Origin: CAITJF01 sp032654645
GTDB lineage: Bacteria > Pseudomonadota > Gammaproteobacteria > Burkholderiales > Gallionellaceae
Direction: 5' to 3'
DNA length: 64,000 nucleotides
Assembly: GCA_032654645.1 (NCBI GenBank)
Contig: JAULAW010000001.1
Coordinates: 46,238-110,237, forward strand
In this document: positions 16,226 to 24,463 of the stretch, piece after piece
How positions within the stretch are numbered: position 1 is the stretch's first letter
Layout of the letters: every line of letters begins with the position of its first letter
Translations under genes and position numbers: made by a program
Notes under the pieces: generated by a model
Databases searched by the model: none
What the model was told of the DNA's origin: nothing
What the model saw: the letters and a program-made list of their open reading frames with translations, nothing else

Positions 16226-19200
16226 ATGCAGCGATTGTTTCAAAGATTACTATCGGGACTCATCAGTGTAGCGCTGGTGCTGAACCCCATCGCGCTGGAT
16301 GCGCGGCTGTATGCGCTGGTCGGCAGGGTGGTCGCGCCGGGGGTGATTTTCCCGATGATCTTTGCCGAGGCGCAGGCGCAGGCAATAGACCCTTTTATGA
16401 ATGCGGCGGCATTGGGGCAGGCGGCGGGTGGCGGGCAACTATCGGCACCCCCGTTGTCAGGTTTCGACCCCAACACGCAAACATTCAGCATTCCGTCCGG
16501 TAGTGGTGTGGCCCAGGCGATCACGCAGGAGCAGTTGTTCAAGGGGGCGGCAGATGTCAACGCCCAAGCCGACTTTTCTAATGCGGTAGCGGCGGCGAAC
16601 GGGAACGGCGACCATGCGGCCATGCTGTCGCTCACGGACTCCCTGACAAACCAGACGACGGGCAGGCTGAACACGCAACCCAACAGCCAGGGGAACGCTT
16701 TTCAGGCATTGAACGGATCCATCCTGTCCCGTTCGCATCCGGACATGTCGAACGATCCCATGCTCACCGTCACCAAGGACGTGTATTCCAATACCGCCAA
16801 CCTGCAGAACATGCTGGGCAACTGCGATCAGTCGACGACGACTGTAGCGAGCACAACGACGGCGCATTTACCGGATATTCAGCGTTGTGATCGCATAATT
16901 CAGCCGACGTCTTGTAACGTGGAGCGGATCGTGACTAATGTTATTGATACCACTTCATGCACCGTTGGCGACCCCGTGCCCAATTATATGCCGAACCTGA
17001 TAGTGGGTGCGCCGGGTGAAACGTTATGCGACCCGCATCGGGTTGATAACAAACAGGCGTTTCTCGTGAGCGGGCATCAAATATGGACGGATGTAAGCGC
17101 GGTTAACCCGGTGCCCGCTTTTGCGGGAACATTCCCACAATGGAGCAGCTTTACTTATCGGTGCAATTGCGCGTGGACGGGGGGCTACTGTGATACATGC
17201 ACCGGATACAACAGCGTTGAAGTATGGTCCACATTCTTGGGCTGTACGGGCAATATATGCAACTCGACACTGTATTTAATTGAAAATCTGCCTGCTCCGC
17301 TTACGTGGGATAACACTTATCCGTCGTGCCCCGCGGGTTCGGTAAGTGGCGGCACGCTGGCGCAGGGAGGATGGGGATATGATGCCAATGGTAATTGGGG
17401 GTTTTGGCTCTCTGGGTATGCTCCTGCCAATGGTTGCTATACCAGTACAAACAACGGAACAACGTCTGTAGGTTATTATGTTATTGCAGCATCTCCTTCG
17501 GCTGCTATCCCGTATTACCTGGTTTCGACGCAGCTTCCTAACGGGGTGTCGGGGTATACATACTTGAGCCAGACTGGCGGATGGGATCCAAATAATGGAA
17601 ATTATCCGGCGAATGTATCTGTCCCGTTAGCTTCGATACCCAGTGTGACAATTCGATACGACAAGCCGCGCGTCGTAAGAATCGTCACCGACATGATCGT
17701 TGAAACCCCGCCGGGCTGCTCCAACGATTCGTTCTGTCAAGCGACGGCAGATGCCACTTGGGTTAGCACCGGTTCGGTATTGGACCAGGCGTCCACATCC
17801 CAATGGAACTGCACGGACGCGTCGAATTCGAGGATATTTCAGGGAGTCGATGTTACGCCGGGCACTGCGACGGGGTTGTCACAAATATATCCCGGCGTGC
17901 CGCCCGTTCCCCCTGCGCCGATCTGCTATAGGGCCGATGCCCGGAATTACAGCTGCAATTTCAACACCGGGCAGATGGCGTGCTTCATTGACAGTAACGG
18001 CGTCCAGCAATGCCCGCAAAACGTGGGCGGCGTGCAATCGACCTGCGATGTATTGGAGCAGCCGACCGCCGACCGTCCGGCTTGCAGTTTCATCAGTTCA
18101 GCCTGCACGCTCCCGGATCCGGTGACCGGCACTTGCCACAATTTTACCGACACCTACGACTGCGGCAACACCGTTACCGTGCCGGGAGCCAGCACTTCCT
18201 CGCAGACCTATGTATGCCCCGGCCAGATACGCTGCGTGGGGACGGAATGCGTGAATCCGCCCACGGATGCGGGAAATAAAGATTTCACGAAAGTGGCGGC
18301 TTTGCAGTCTGCCACAGCGTTCATGTCGACGGATTCCAAATGTTCCACGCAAGGGATGTGCGAGATTTTCACGGGAGAGGCGTACGACTGCAAGAAAGCG
18401 GTGGGGGCCATACAGAACTGCTGCGTGAAGCCGGCAGGCGTGTCGATCGTCCAGATGATGGAGGCGGCTTATTTGACATGGAACGCGGTGAAAGCGACCG
18501 AAACCGTGGCGGCGCTGCAGGCGCAAGGCGCCGCGGTGGCGAGTTCCATAGGGTCGTTTGCAAATACAGTAGCGCCCGATCTCACCAAGGCGCTGACGAC
18601 GGCTTACGAATCGATCGTGGGGCCGTCTGCGGCGTCGGCGGGAGGCGGGGCGGCTGCGGCTTCGCTGACCGCGCCGCTATACCAGGCCATGGGGACGATG
18701 CTGAATAATATGGTGCCGGGATTGGGGAATTCTATTTTTGCAACGGCTCCAAGCAGTCCGGGGACTTTTACTGGCGGCCTAAGCCAGGCTCCCGGCAGCC
18801 TGGGATCCTTTATTGGGCCCGCCATGACCGCGTACATGATTGTGATGGTCACGATTATGGTCATCCAGCTGTTATGGGAATGCACCAAGCGTGAATTTGA
18901 GCTGGGGGCCAAGCGAGAACTGAAATCCTGCCATTATGTCGGGACGTATTGCGCGGAAAAGATCATGGCATTGGGCAAACAGGTCGGTTGCCTGGTAAAC
19001 AAAGAGTCTTACTGTTGTTTCACCTCGCCGCTTCCGCGCATCATCCAGGAGCAGGGCAGGCCGCAGTTGCCGCTGGGATGGGGACCTCCGGAAGCACCTG
19101 ACTGCAGGGGATTAACGATGCAGGAGATGTCGGCATTGAATTTCGACCTCATGGACTTATCCGAATGGGTGGCGATCCTCGCGATATCGGGGAAAATACC

Positions 19201-19381
19201 CCAAAACGCTGCGGCTGCCGATGCCAAATTGACGGACAGCAAGCTGACCTCGGCACAGACCCCGTTGGCGGGCGCCACAAGCCCGGTGGATACCCGGACA
19301 ACGATCAACAACAACTTGACGGCCAAGCCGACATCCGGCGAGGCGGCGCGCGCACAAGGCCGTGCCAAGATGGGGTTTTGA
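16226..19381 (+). CDS. traN: F-type conjugation outer-membrane protein TraN
   Basis: A 1051-residue cysteine-rich protein. It has a Met-Gln-Arg start with a hydrophobic export segment (LLSGLISVALVLNPIALDA), then AEAQAQAIDPF. The central region (about 220-680) holds dozens of Cys with CNCAWTGGYCDTC-like clusters. The C-terminal third matches TraN: KEFTGEAYDCKK-type spacing (CEIFTGEAYDCKKAVGAIQN), CCVKP, a hydrophobic region around 870 (MTAYMIVMVTIMVIQLLW) and CHYVGTYCAEK. TraN stabilises mating pairs by contacting the recipient outer membrane. Its AT-richer middle (about 16900-17700) differs from the flanks and may be the recipient-specific part. It lies directly after traU in the native order and is full length. 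Confidence 0.88.
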   Translation: MQRLFQRLLSGLISVALVLNPIALDARLYALVGRVVAPGVIFPMIFAEAQAQAIDPFMNAAALGQAAGGGQLSAPPLSGFDPNTQTFSIPSGSGVAQAITQEQLFKGAADVNAQADFSNAVAAANGNGDHAAMLSLTDSLTNQTTGRLNTQPNSQGNAFQALNGSILSRSHPDMSNDPMLTVTKDVYSNTANLQNMLGNCDQSTTTVASTTTAHLPDIQRCDRIIQPTSCNVERIVTNVIDTTSCTVGDPVPNYMPNLIVGAPGETLCDPHRVDNKQAFLVSGHQIWTDVSAVNPVPAFAGTFPQWSSFTYRCNCAWTGGYCDTCTGYNSVEVWSTFLGCTGNICNSTLYLIENLPAPLTWDNTYPSCPAGSVSGGTLAQGGWGYDANGNWGFWLSGYAPANGCYTSTNNGTTSVGYYVIAASPSAAIPYYLVSTQLPNGVSGYTYLSQTGGWDPNNGNYPANVSVPLASIPSVTIRYDKPRVVRIVTDMIVETPPGCSNDSFCQATADATWVSTGSVLDQASTSQWNCTDASNSRIFQGVDVTPGTATGLSQIYPGVPPVPPAPICYRADARNYSCNFNTGQMACFIDSNGVQQCPQNVGGVQSTCDVLEQPTADRPACSFISSACTLPDPVTGTCHNFTDTYDCGNTVTVPGASTSSQTYVCPGQIRCVGTECVNPPTDAGNKDFTKVAALQSATAFMSTDSKCSTQGMCEIFTGEAYDCKKAVGAIQNCCVKPAGVSIVQMMEAAYLTWNAVKATETVAALQAQGAAVASSIGSFANTVAPDLTKALTTAYESIVGPSAASAGGGAAAASLTAPLYQAMGTMLNNMVPGLGNSIFATAPSSPGTFTGGLSQAPGSLGSFIGPAMTAYMIVMVTIMVIQLLWECTKREFELGAKRELKSCHYVGTYCAEKIMALGKQVGCLVNKESYCCFTSPLPRIIQEQGRPQLPLGWGPPEAPDCRGLTMQEMSALNFDLMDLSEWVAILAISGKIPQNAAAADAKLTDSKLTSAQTPLAGATSPVDTRTTINNNLTAKPTSGEAARAQGRAKMGF

Positions 19382-19506
19382 TCGGCTGGAGACAGGATGC
19401 TTGCGTGTCGTGTGATGCGTTGGCAGAAGGTCGCAGCCCCAGAATTGCTCCAGGCAGAACGCCGCGAATCCGCTTTCTGCGGCGTCCGTTGTTAGAAACC
19501 CCAACC

Positions 19507-19547
19507 AAAAGAAAAAGGCCGCAAACCCAAATTGGGAGAGCGGCCTT
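19507..19547 (-). terminator. Rho-independent terminator for the leftward operon
   Basis: AAGGCCGC (19515-19522) pairs with GCGGCCTT (19540-19547), with an inner CCCAA/TTGGG stem. On the minus strand the hairpin is followed by a T-rich run (plus-strand AAAAGAAAAA). It sits just after the end of the gene at 19574-20545. Confidence 0.75.
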
Positions 19548-19573
19548 GTGTTATGTCCAGCTACTGAATCGAA

Positions 19574-20545
19574 TCAGTGCACCAAGCTTGATGTCTGCAT
19601 TGCTGCTGGGTCAGAGGGTGCATCCGGTGCCGATTGGACGATGGGCTTCTCATCTGTTTTAAGTTTGGCCGTAACGTGAGGTAAAACCGGTGTTGGTTCA
19701 CCCTCCTTGGGCTTTACAAAAAACAGTGCTTTGCCCTGGTTCAGGACTATCGGGAACGGGTTCCCTCCCAAATATCCCGCCGGGATAAACCAATACATGT
19801 GGGCGGGCAGATTTTCTGAAATCGTTTTCGCTAAGACAGCATAATTAATTCCTTTTGGTAAATTCCATAAACCTACGCCTCCAAGTGAACCGTTTTGTCC
19901 TGAAAAAACAAAATCGGATCCTAAATATGACGGGACCTTTTCCTTTTTAGTTTGCATTTGTGTATTATTATAGGTTACAGAGCAAGCAAGCAAACCTTTG
20001 CATTCGTATCCGGGCATTTCAATTTTCTGAACGCCCTCTTCTGTTACTGTCACTTTTGCTTCTTTTGGGATTGCTGTTGTTATTGCTTTAAGTACCGCAG
20101 CATTTATTGCGTTCCCAAACTCAGTGACAACTTGTGTTTCCGAGCGCCCTTGATCACCCTCATCAAAAAACACGATATACGGATCCCTCCTGTTTTGCTC
20201 CACAGCATCCGGCATCAACGCATGCAACAAAAACACGCCGCCGCCCAACAAGTTCCCCAACGCAAGGTTGCCGAGCCCGGCACCGACACCCAAACTGGAA
20301 CCCAGAATGTCGCCGATATGGCTTTCATCCACGCCGGCCTTCTTGAGGGTCTCGATGAACTCTTCCTGCGACATATCGCGGATGCCTTTGGAGCGCCCTT
20401 GATAGTCGGTCAGACACCAGGCCAGGGAGTGGTTCTTCGGGCAATCTTCTTTTTCCCACTCGTCTTTGCCGAAGAAACCGGCGTTGGCGGTGAAGGGGAG
20501 TGCGGCGAACAGCAATGTCGCCGCTGCTAATACTATTTTTTTCAT
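19574..20545 (-). CDS. Secreted protein of unknown function
   Basis: A 323-residue protein with a clear Sec signal peptide (MKKIVLAAATLLFAALPFTANA, cleavage before GFFGK) and an AAGGAG ribosome site 6 nt before ATG. The mature part has Cys pairs (EKEDCPKNHSLAWC and ECKGLLAC), a Gly-rich hydrophobic stretch near 90-110 (LGNLALGNLLGGGVFLLHAL) that could insert in a membrane, and a Pro/Asp-rich C-terminal tail. I recognise no family. It is the last gene of a leftward run and is followed by a strong terminator. Position next to tra genes raises the possibility of entry-exclusion or envelope roles, but nothing in the sequence proves it. Confidence 0.65.
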   Translation of the reverse strand: MKKIVLAAATLLFAALPFTANAGFFGKDEWEKEDCPKNHSLAWCLTDYQGRSKGIRDMSQEEFIETLKKAGVDESHIGDILGSSLGVGAGLGNLALGNLLGGGVFLLHALMPDAVEQNRRDPYIVFFDEGDQGRSETQVVTEFGNAINAAVLKAITTAIPKEAKVTVTEEGVQKIEMPGYECKGLLACSVTYNNTQMQTKKEKVPSYLGSDFVFSGQNGSLGGVGLWNLPKGINYAVLAKTISENLPAHMYWFIPAGYLGGNPFPIVLNQGKALFFVKPKEGEPTPVLPHVTAKLKTDEKPIVQSAPDAPSDPAAMQTSSLVH

Positions 20546-20599
20546 TTGAATCTCCTTAAGTTAAAAAGTTAGTTTAATACATAAAAAACAAAAAAATTG

Positions 20600-20995
20600 C
20601 TACTTCAATTCAATCCCTTTTGCCAGCGACAACGGAATATTTGGGCTTATCGGGTTTACGCTGACCCTTAACCGTGCGGGTTCGATGATCAGGTCCATGT
20701 CCTCCATCGGGATGGCGCCAAGCAATACCTGGTTTCCCAACACCAGAGCGCCGGTAACGCATTCCCTGCCGAGCAAAGAAATCTTGATCGGCGCAACGTA
20801 ATCGACAAGATGAGATTTGCCGTCAGCCGTTTGAACCTCGCGCCGTTTGAGCGGGGTTAGCTGCAGTTGCATCGCCACGTGCTCGGGGATGCAAAGATGT
20901 AAGGCGCCAGTATCCACTACCGCCGAAACATCTATTTCCTCCAAATCCGGGCGCGACTGGTTGGCAAGCCTCAAATCCGCATAGGTGATACCCAT
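20600..20995 (-). CDS. Retropepsin-like aspartic protease family protein (clan AA)
   Basis: A 131-residue protein with the hallmark SAVVDTGALHLCIP at residues 25-38 (Asp-Thr-Gly-Ala active-site loop) and the later hydrophobic LGAIPMEDMDLIIEP that packs against it. Single-domain bacterial members act as dimers, or are predicted to. AGGAGG lies 5 nt before ATG. The gene sits in a leftward cluster with small DUF proteins; the neighbour upstream is a 51-residue gene, 41 bp away. Substrate unknown. Confidence 0.75.
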   Translation of the reverse strand: MGITYADLRLANQSRPDLEEIDVSAVVDTGALHLCIPEHVAMQLQLTPLKRREVQTADGKSHLVDYVAPIKISLLGRECVTGALVLGNQVLLGAIPMEDMDLIIEPARLRVSVNPISPNIPLSLAKGIELK

Positions 20996-21036
20996 GTTTT
21001 CCTCCTAAAAAATGGCTCTGTTCGCTAATAGAGCCT

Positions 21037-21192
21037 TTATGTATGTTTGATACCGTCACTAGAATCCTTATGTTGCTCTTTGCTGATGCGCTGAGCTTCA
21101 CTAATAACGGCTTTGTAAGCTCCCGTTAAAGGGGCAAAATAGAGCCTGATAGAATTCATAATGATTCTTTTAAAATTGGTTCTGGATTTCAT
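21037..21192 (-). CDS. Small basic protein of 51 residues
   Basis: The open frame MKSRTNFKRIIMNSIRLYFA then PLTGAYKAVISEAQRISKEQ ends in DGIKHT. GGAGAT stands 6 nt before the ATG, an excellent ribosome site. It is co-oriented with its neighbours and fits neatly between the DUF2283 gene and the protease-like gene. It is positively charged with one weakly hydrophobic segment. I recognise no family. Confidence 0.55.
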   Translation of the reverse strand: MKSRTNFKRIIMNSIRLYFAPLTGAYKAVISEAQRISKEQHKDSSDGIKHT

Positions 21193-21262
21193 TTCGTCAT
21201 CTCCTTTATCAGGTTCCAGTTCATGCCAAGGGCGTATTCCAAAATGATGTAAACGACCTGGC

Positions 21263-21466
21263 TTACACTGAAATTGACATCAGATCCTTGGCGTTTTCTA
21301 GTGGCCAGTAGCCGCCCGCCTTGGCATCGAGAACCGTTATTTCAGCGATTCCGTTAGCCGCATAACCTATGTTGATATTCCACCCGTAAGAAATATCCTT
21401 AACTATTGGCTCTTTGTTGAACTCAATATAAAGGATGTCATCTTGGGCTTCGTATTCGATTCTCAT
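21263..21466 (-). CDS. DUF2283 family protein
   Basis: A 67-residue protein that starts MRIEYEAQDDILYIEFNKEP, the typical opening of DUF2283 (DILYI box), and ends with the VLDAKAG segment seen in the family. The function is unknown; members are often found beside DUF4258 proteins in toxin-antitoxin-like pairs. The start overlaps the stop of the DUF4258 gene (ATGA), so the two are co-translated. Confidence 0.82.
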   Translation of the reverse strand: MRIEYEAQDDILYIEFNKEPIVKDISYGWNINIGYAANGIAEITVLDAKAGGYWPLENAKDLMSISV

Positions 21467-21732
21467 ATTTCATCCTCCAATTCCCAATTGATCATGACTG
21501 TCTTGACAATTATTGCGTCCTGTTCAATGACGGCAGCGCAAATCAAGTTGTCCGATCGCCCATCAATGTGCTTGAACAACCACATGTCTACAGCACTCTT
21601 GTGTTTGATATTACCCTCTTCAATTACCTGCTCAAGCGTTGCATCATCGACGTGTCGCCTTTGCATGCTCATTCTGGCGTGATGGGTAATCCAAACGCTC
21701 TTCTTGAACCTTTGGCTAAAGAAATCAGCCAT
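21463..21732 (-). CDS. DUF4258 family protein
   Basis: An 89-residue protein, MADFFSQRFKKSVWITHHAR onwards. The WITHHARMSMQRRHV box is diagnostic of DUF4258, a BECR-fold-related family suggested to include RNase-like toxins. I chose ATG 21732 because GGAGG lies 5 nt upstream; longer in-frame starts read through non-coding DNA. Paired with the overlapping DUF2283 gene it resembles a toxin-antitoxin unit, with this protein as the candidate toxin. Confidence 0.8.
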   Translation of the reverse strand: MADFFSQRFKKSVWITHHARMSMQRRHVDDATLEQVIEEGNIKHKSAVDMWLFKHIDGRSDNLICAAVIEQDAIIVKTVMINWELEDEI

Positions 21733-21799
21733 ATATCCTCCGTTGTGGTTCATATTAACAAAAATATATGGGGCTGGCGATATTCTGCGCAGCCTCTGT

Positions 21800-21994
21800 T
21801 TAGTAATCAAGCGCGACACAACCATCCTGCGTGACGTACAAAGACACGCCCGGCGCATTGTCATAAGAGCCGTTCGGGTTAACCAGCCTCCCAAACGCGA
21901 CAAACAATGCACCGGATGGCAAATCCCGGTGTGAGCGAGCCACGGCGGTTACGCGCTGCAAGAAACCTCCGTAGGAAACATGCGTCCTGTTCAT
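21800..21994 (-). CDS. Small hypothetical protein
   Basis: A 64-residue protein whose start overlaps the stop of the HD-domain gene by 4 nt, which supports real translation. The sequence SGALFVAFGRLVNPNGSYDN is beta-rich. I recognise no family. Confidence 0.5.
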   Translation of the reverse strand: MNRTHVSYGGFLQRVTAVARSHRDLPSGALFVAFGRLVNPNGSYDNAPGVSLYVTQDGCVALDY

Positions 21995-22428
21995 GCGTGT
22001 TCCCTTTCAATACGCTCCTTGCGTTCTTCCGCGGTAAGCGTGAGATACTTGCCTATCGCTATGCCACGGCGCGCATGCTCAAACAGTTTTGAGTCACCAT
22101 TGCACAATAGCGGCAACAGCAAATCCATTTCACGCACATAAACCCGACCAAAATCTTTGTCGTGCTCGATGATATTTTCCGTGTTATGGATCATATCGGC
22201 CAGCTTGATGGTCTGCGCTTCCGGGCATGCCTTCGCGGTGTGTGCCCGGTCAATTGCTTTACGGGCTGCACGGTTGCCATCTGCCGGCTTGGAAACGTCT
22301 GACAGCATGGCTACCAACTCCGCAACCTTGTCGCCGAAGTGCTCGCGGACTTCACCTATTGTCACCGGCGTATCCTCGACCACATCGTGCAACAGGGCGG
22401 CGATGATCATCTCTTCGGTGTGATGCAC
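21991..22428 (-). CDS. HD-domain phosphohydrolase, 5'-truncated
   Basis: A 145-residue frame from GTG 22428. LLHDVVEDTP at residue 12 onwards is the HD plus E-D signature of RelA/SpoT-like and MESH1-like (p)ppGpp hydrolases, and KLADMIHNTENI supplies the later Asp/His. Upstream in the same frame the family continues (HPIEVAEIVRTV) to a stop at 22489-22491 without any ATG, so the first about 30-40 residues, including the first metal-binding His, have been cut off at the junction with the repeat that starts near 22539. It is probably inactive or weakly expressed. Confidence 0.7.
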   Translation of the reverse strand: MHHTEEMIIAALLHDVVEDTPVTIGEVREHFGDKVAELVAMLSDVSKPADGNRAARKAIDRAHTAKACPEAQTIKLADMIHNTENIIEHDKDFGRVYVREMDLLLPLLCNGDSKLFEHARRGIAIGKYLTLTAEERKERIEREHA

Positions 22429-22701
22429 CGTCCTGACGATCTCCGCAACTTCTATCGGGTGACCCTCCCAATTCGATTGAACACCACGTCAGCTATCAGT
22501 TTGAAGCATTTCGGGTTGCTTCAACAGAGGGAAATAGGATAAATGGCTGAGCTGGCATTCTGGTGGGCCACGCCAAGCTGAAGGTGATCGGTCGCTTCAA
22601 ATGAGCCAATCAATATGGGCGGCAGGCAAGAATCCCATCACAGTAAGTTCATGATTTGCCAGCGCACTTGCCTGGGCGGCGGGGAGCCTGCAAAAAAGTA
22701 G

Positions 22702-22717
22702 CCTATAACTATCTAGG
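22702..22717. promoter_or_regulatory. Dyad upstream of LuxR-type gene (copy 1)
   Basis: CCTATAACTATCTAGG is a CCTA-N8-TAGG palindrome about 105 bp before the regulator start, and it is conserved at 55042-55057. It might be a LuxR-type binding site, but it does not match the lux-box consensus closely. Confidence 0.3.
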
Positions 22718-22822
22718 CCTTTCGGCATATATACAGCCAGTAGTTGTTGACTTATTCTGAACGCCAAAATGAGGCTGCTAAAGTCGAGATAAAAATAACA
22801 AGATTTGCGAAATGGAATAGAA

Positions 22823-24040
22823 ATGCCTGCCGTCCAAAATGAAGCAAACGGTTTGAGCGTTGAAGAACGCGCGGTATTTTTCGAAGTGATCGAACCGACC
22901 CTGTCCATCAGCAACCAGGAACAATTCTTCCGGTGGACGCAAACCGATCTGCAGCGAATATTTCCTCACGGCATGCTGGCGTGCGGCATGGGCCGCATCG
23001 GCAAAGAGGGAGTGAAAGCCCGGCACGTCATGGGTTGCAATTTCCCGCAGGAATACCTGCAAACCCTGCAACACCCGAACGGCTTGATGAATAGCCCGAT
23101 CCTCGCCAAGTGGATGAAAGAGCGGCAACCCATCCTCTTCGAGCCGAATTACGGGATCACAACAAACGCCACACAGACGGCTTGGCTGGACAACTTCCGC
23201 CGTTTCGGATTAACAAATCTCGCCGCGCACGGACAATGCGATGTCGGCAGCAAAACCGCCAGCTACTACAGCTTTTCTGGCATCCCCGGCCCGCTGTCCC
23301 CGCGCCACGCTTGCCTCCTGAAACTGCTGGTGCCACACCTGCATGTCGCGCTGTCTCGCGTGGTGGCTACCCTGCCCGCAAAAGCGCACAAACGCGCGCC
23401 GCTGCAACCCCAACTCACCGGGCGCGAAAAGGAGGTTCTGAAATGGCTGTGCGACGGAAGAACCAATTGGGAAAATGGGGTATTCAGCTAAGTGCTGTGG
23501 CTAGCCTCTCCATGGGTGCGAAGGCACGGAAATATCCAGCGAAGCTGGCGCTTTATGGCGAAGCTTGGCGGACACTGCGAACTCCTGCCCCTCAACTCTG
23601 GGCTTGGGATTGGCTACAAGCTCGCGGAAGGACATAGGATGCATGGAAACGCACTGTTCGATCAGATCGATGTAGGCAGTATCATCTGGAAACCACGCCA
23701 TAAATTCTGCGTAGTTGCATGGGTAGTCGACCCCGGCGCGGGCGCGGCAGATCGAACCTGCGGAGTATTTGATTCAATTGCATAATTTCAACATAACAGC
23801 ACTTAGCTGAATACCCCATATTGGGAAATTGCGCAAGTGCTCAGCATCAGCGAAGCCACGGTAAAAAATCACGTCCACCGTATTTTGGTGCGCCTCAACG
23901 TCAGCTCCCGCACGCAGGCAGTGACGAAAGCCATAAACCTCAAGCTGATTCGCACCAGGCTGGCGCTATTTTTCTATGCGGGCGCGGAGCTATTGCTGCA
24001 ACGGCAAGCGCTGTTCGACCTCTGCCACACCAGTATATAG
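22823..24040 (+). pseudogene. LuxR/EpsA-like regulator interrupted by a MITE
   Basis: Starts MPAVQNEANGLSVEERAVFF with an N-terminal sensory part (FFRWTQTDLQRIFPHGMLAC is typical of the EpsA-like group found with exopolysaccharide/PEP-CTERM loci in betaproteobacteria). A LuxR-type HTH is split: LTGREKEVLKWLCDGRTNWE lies before the insertion and IAQVLSISEATVKNHVHRI, with RTQAVTKAI, after it. A 345-bp element with a 9-bp duplication separates the halves and brings in-frame stops, leaving a 223-residue protein without the DNA-recognition helix. The uninterrupted gene would encode about 287 residues. It precedes the giant secreted protein gene, which it may once have controlled. Confidence 0.8.
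23475..23819. mobile_element. 345-bp MITE with 24-bp inverted repeats
   Basis: The ends are perfect 24-bp inverted repeats (left begins ATGGGGTATTCAGCTAAGTG, right ends CTTAGCTGAATACCCCAT) and the target ATTGGGAAA is duplicated (23466-23474 and 23820-23828). Comparison with the uninterrupted copy near 55815 gives the exact empty site. The interior has no transposase, only a 66-codon frame on the minus strand. It must have been mobilised in trans by an IS with the same ends, which is not in this window. Confidence 0.9.
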
Positions 24041-24253
24041 CGGTATCGGCTGGATACCTCTATCGGGCCAGCACGATTTAAATAGCACGTTCGCCCCGAT
24101 GCTCCGAAACGCCCAGCACACGGTGCATCAGCTCGTGGTGGAGACATCGAGTTATATCGGAATACGGCGGATGCAGCGGAGGAGAGCCAAAAATGCAAAA
24201 AAACTGGCACATCACCCCAACTCGTTGAACTTAATGACAAAACAAGCAAATCC

Positions 24254-24275
24254 ATATAGACCGAAAGGTCTATAT
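24254..24275. other. Perfect hairpin with GAAA loop at end of repeat copy 1
   Basis: ATATAGACC-GAAA-GGTCTATAT, a 9-bp stem, identical at 56245-56266. No T-run follows on either strand, so I do not call it a terminator. Confidence 0.5.
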
Positions 24276-24463
24276 ACAGGATCAACAGCTTGGGTGTAAA
24301 TTTGCGCACCTCATCAGCGGCTGCAGTTTTGCCAATGATGATGATGCGTTCAAGTTGTGCTTGCGTGCAGCGAAATTCGCCTACTGTGGCTGTTTCTCAC
24401 TTCATGTAGCTTGTAACGATAGATCGGTTGATGTGGCAGTTCACCAACAATGGGGAGTTGAAA

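Larger units (their letters stand above)
22539..24304 (+). repeat. Long direct repeat, copy 1 (partner 55014-56297)
   Basis: Starts at GGATAAATGGCTGAGCTGGC and ends at TTGGGTGTAAATTTGCG. It carries a LuxR-type gene and about 260 bp downstream of it. Compared with copy 2 it contains an extra 130 bp (about 22560-22691) and a 345-bp MITE; elsewhere the two are near identical. Together they bracket about 31 kb in direct orientation. Confidence 0.85.

Noticed and set aside
22702..22717. Claiming a true lux box upstream of the regulator
   Set aside because: The dyad is conserved in both copies but the spacing does not fit the consensus, so it is only listed as a low-confidence site.
23501..23701. 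66-codon frame inside the MITE
   Set aside because: No ribosome site or family match; too short for a transposase.
24254..24275. Perfect hairpin considered as a terminator
   Set aside because: No T-run on either strand; AT-rich stem.
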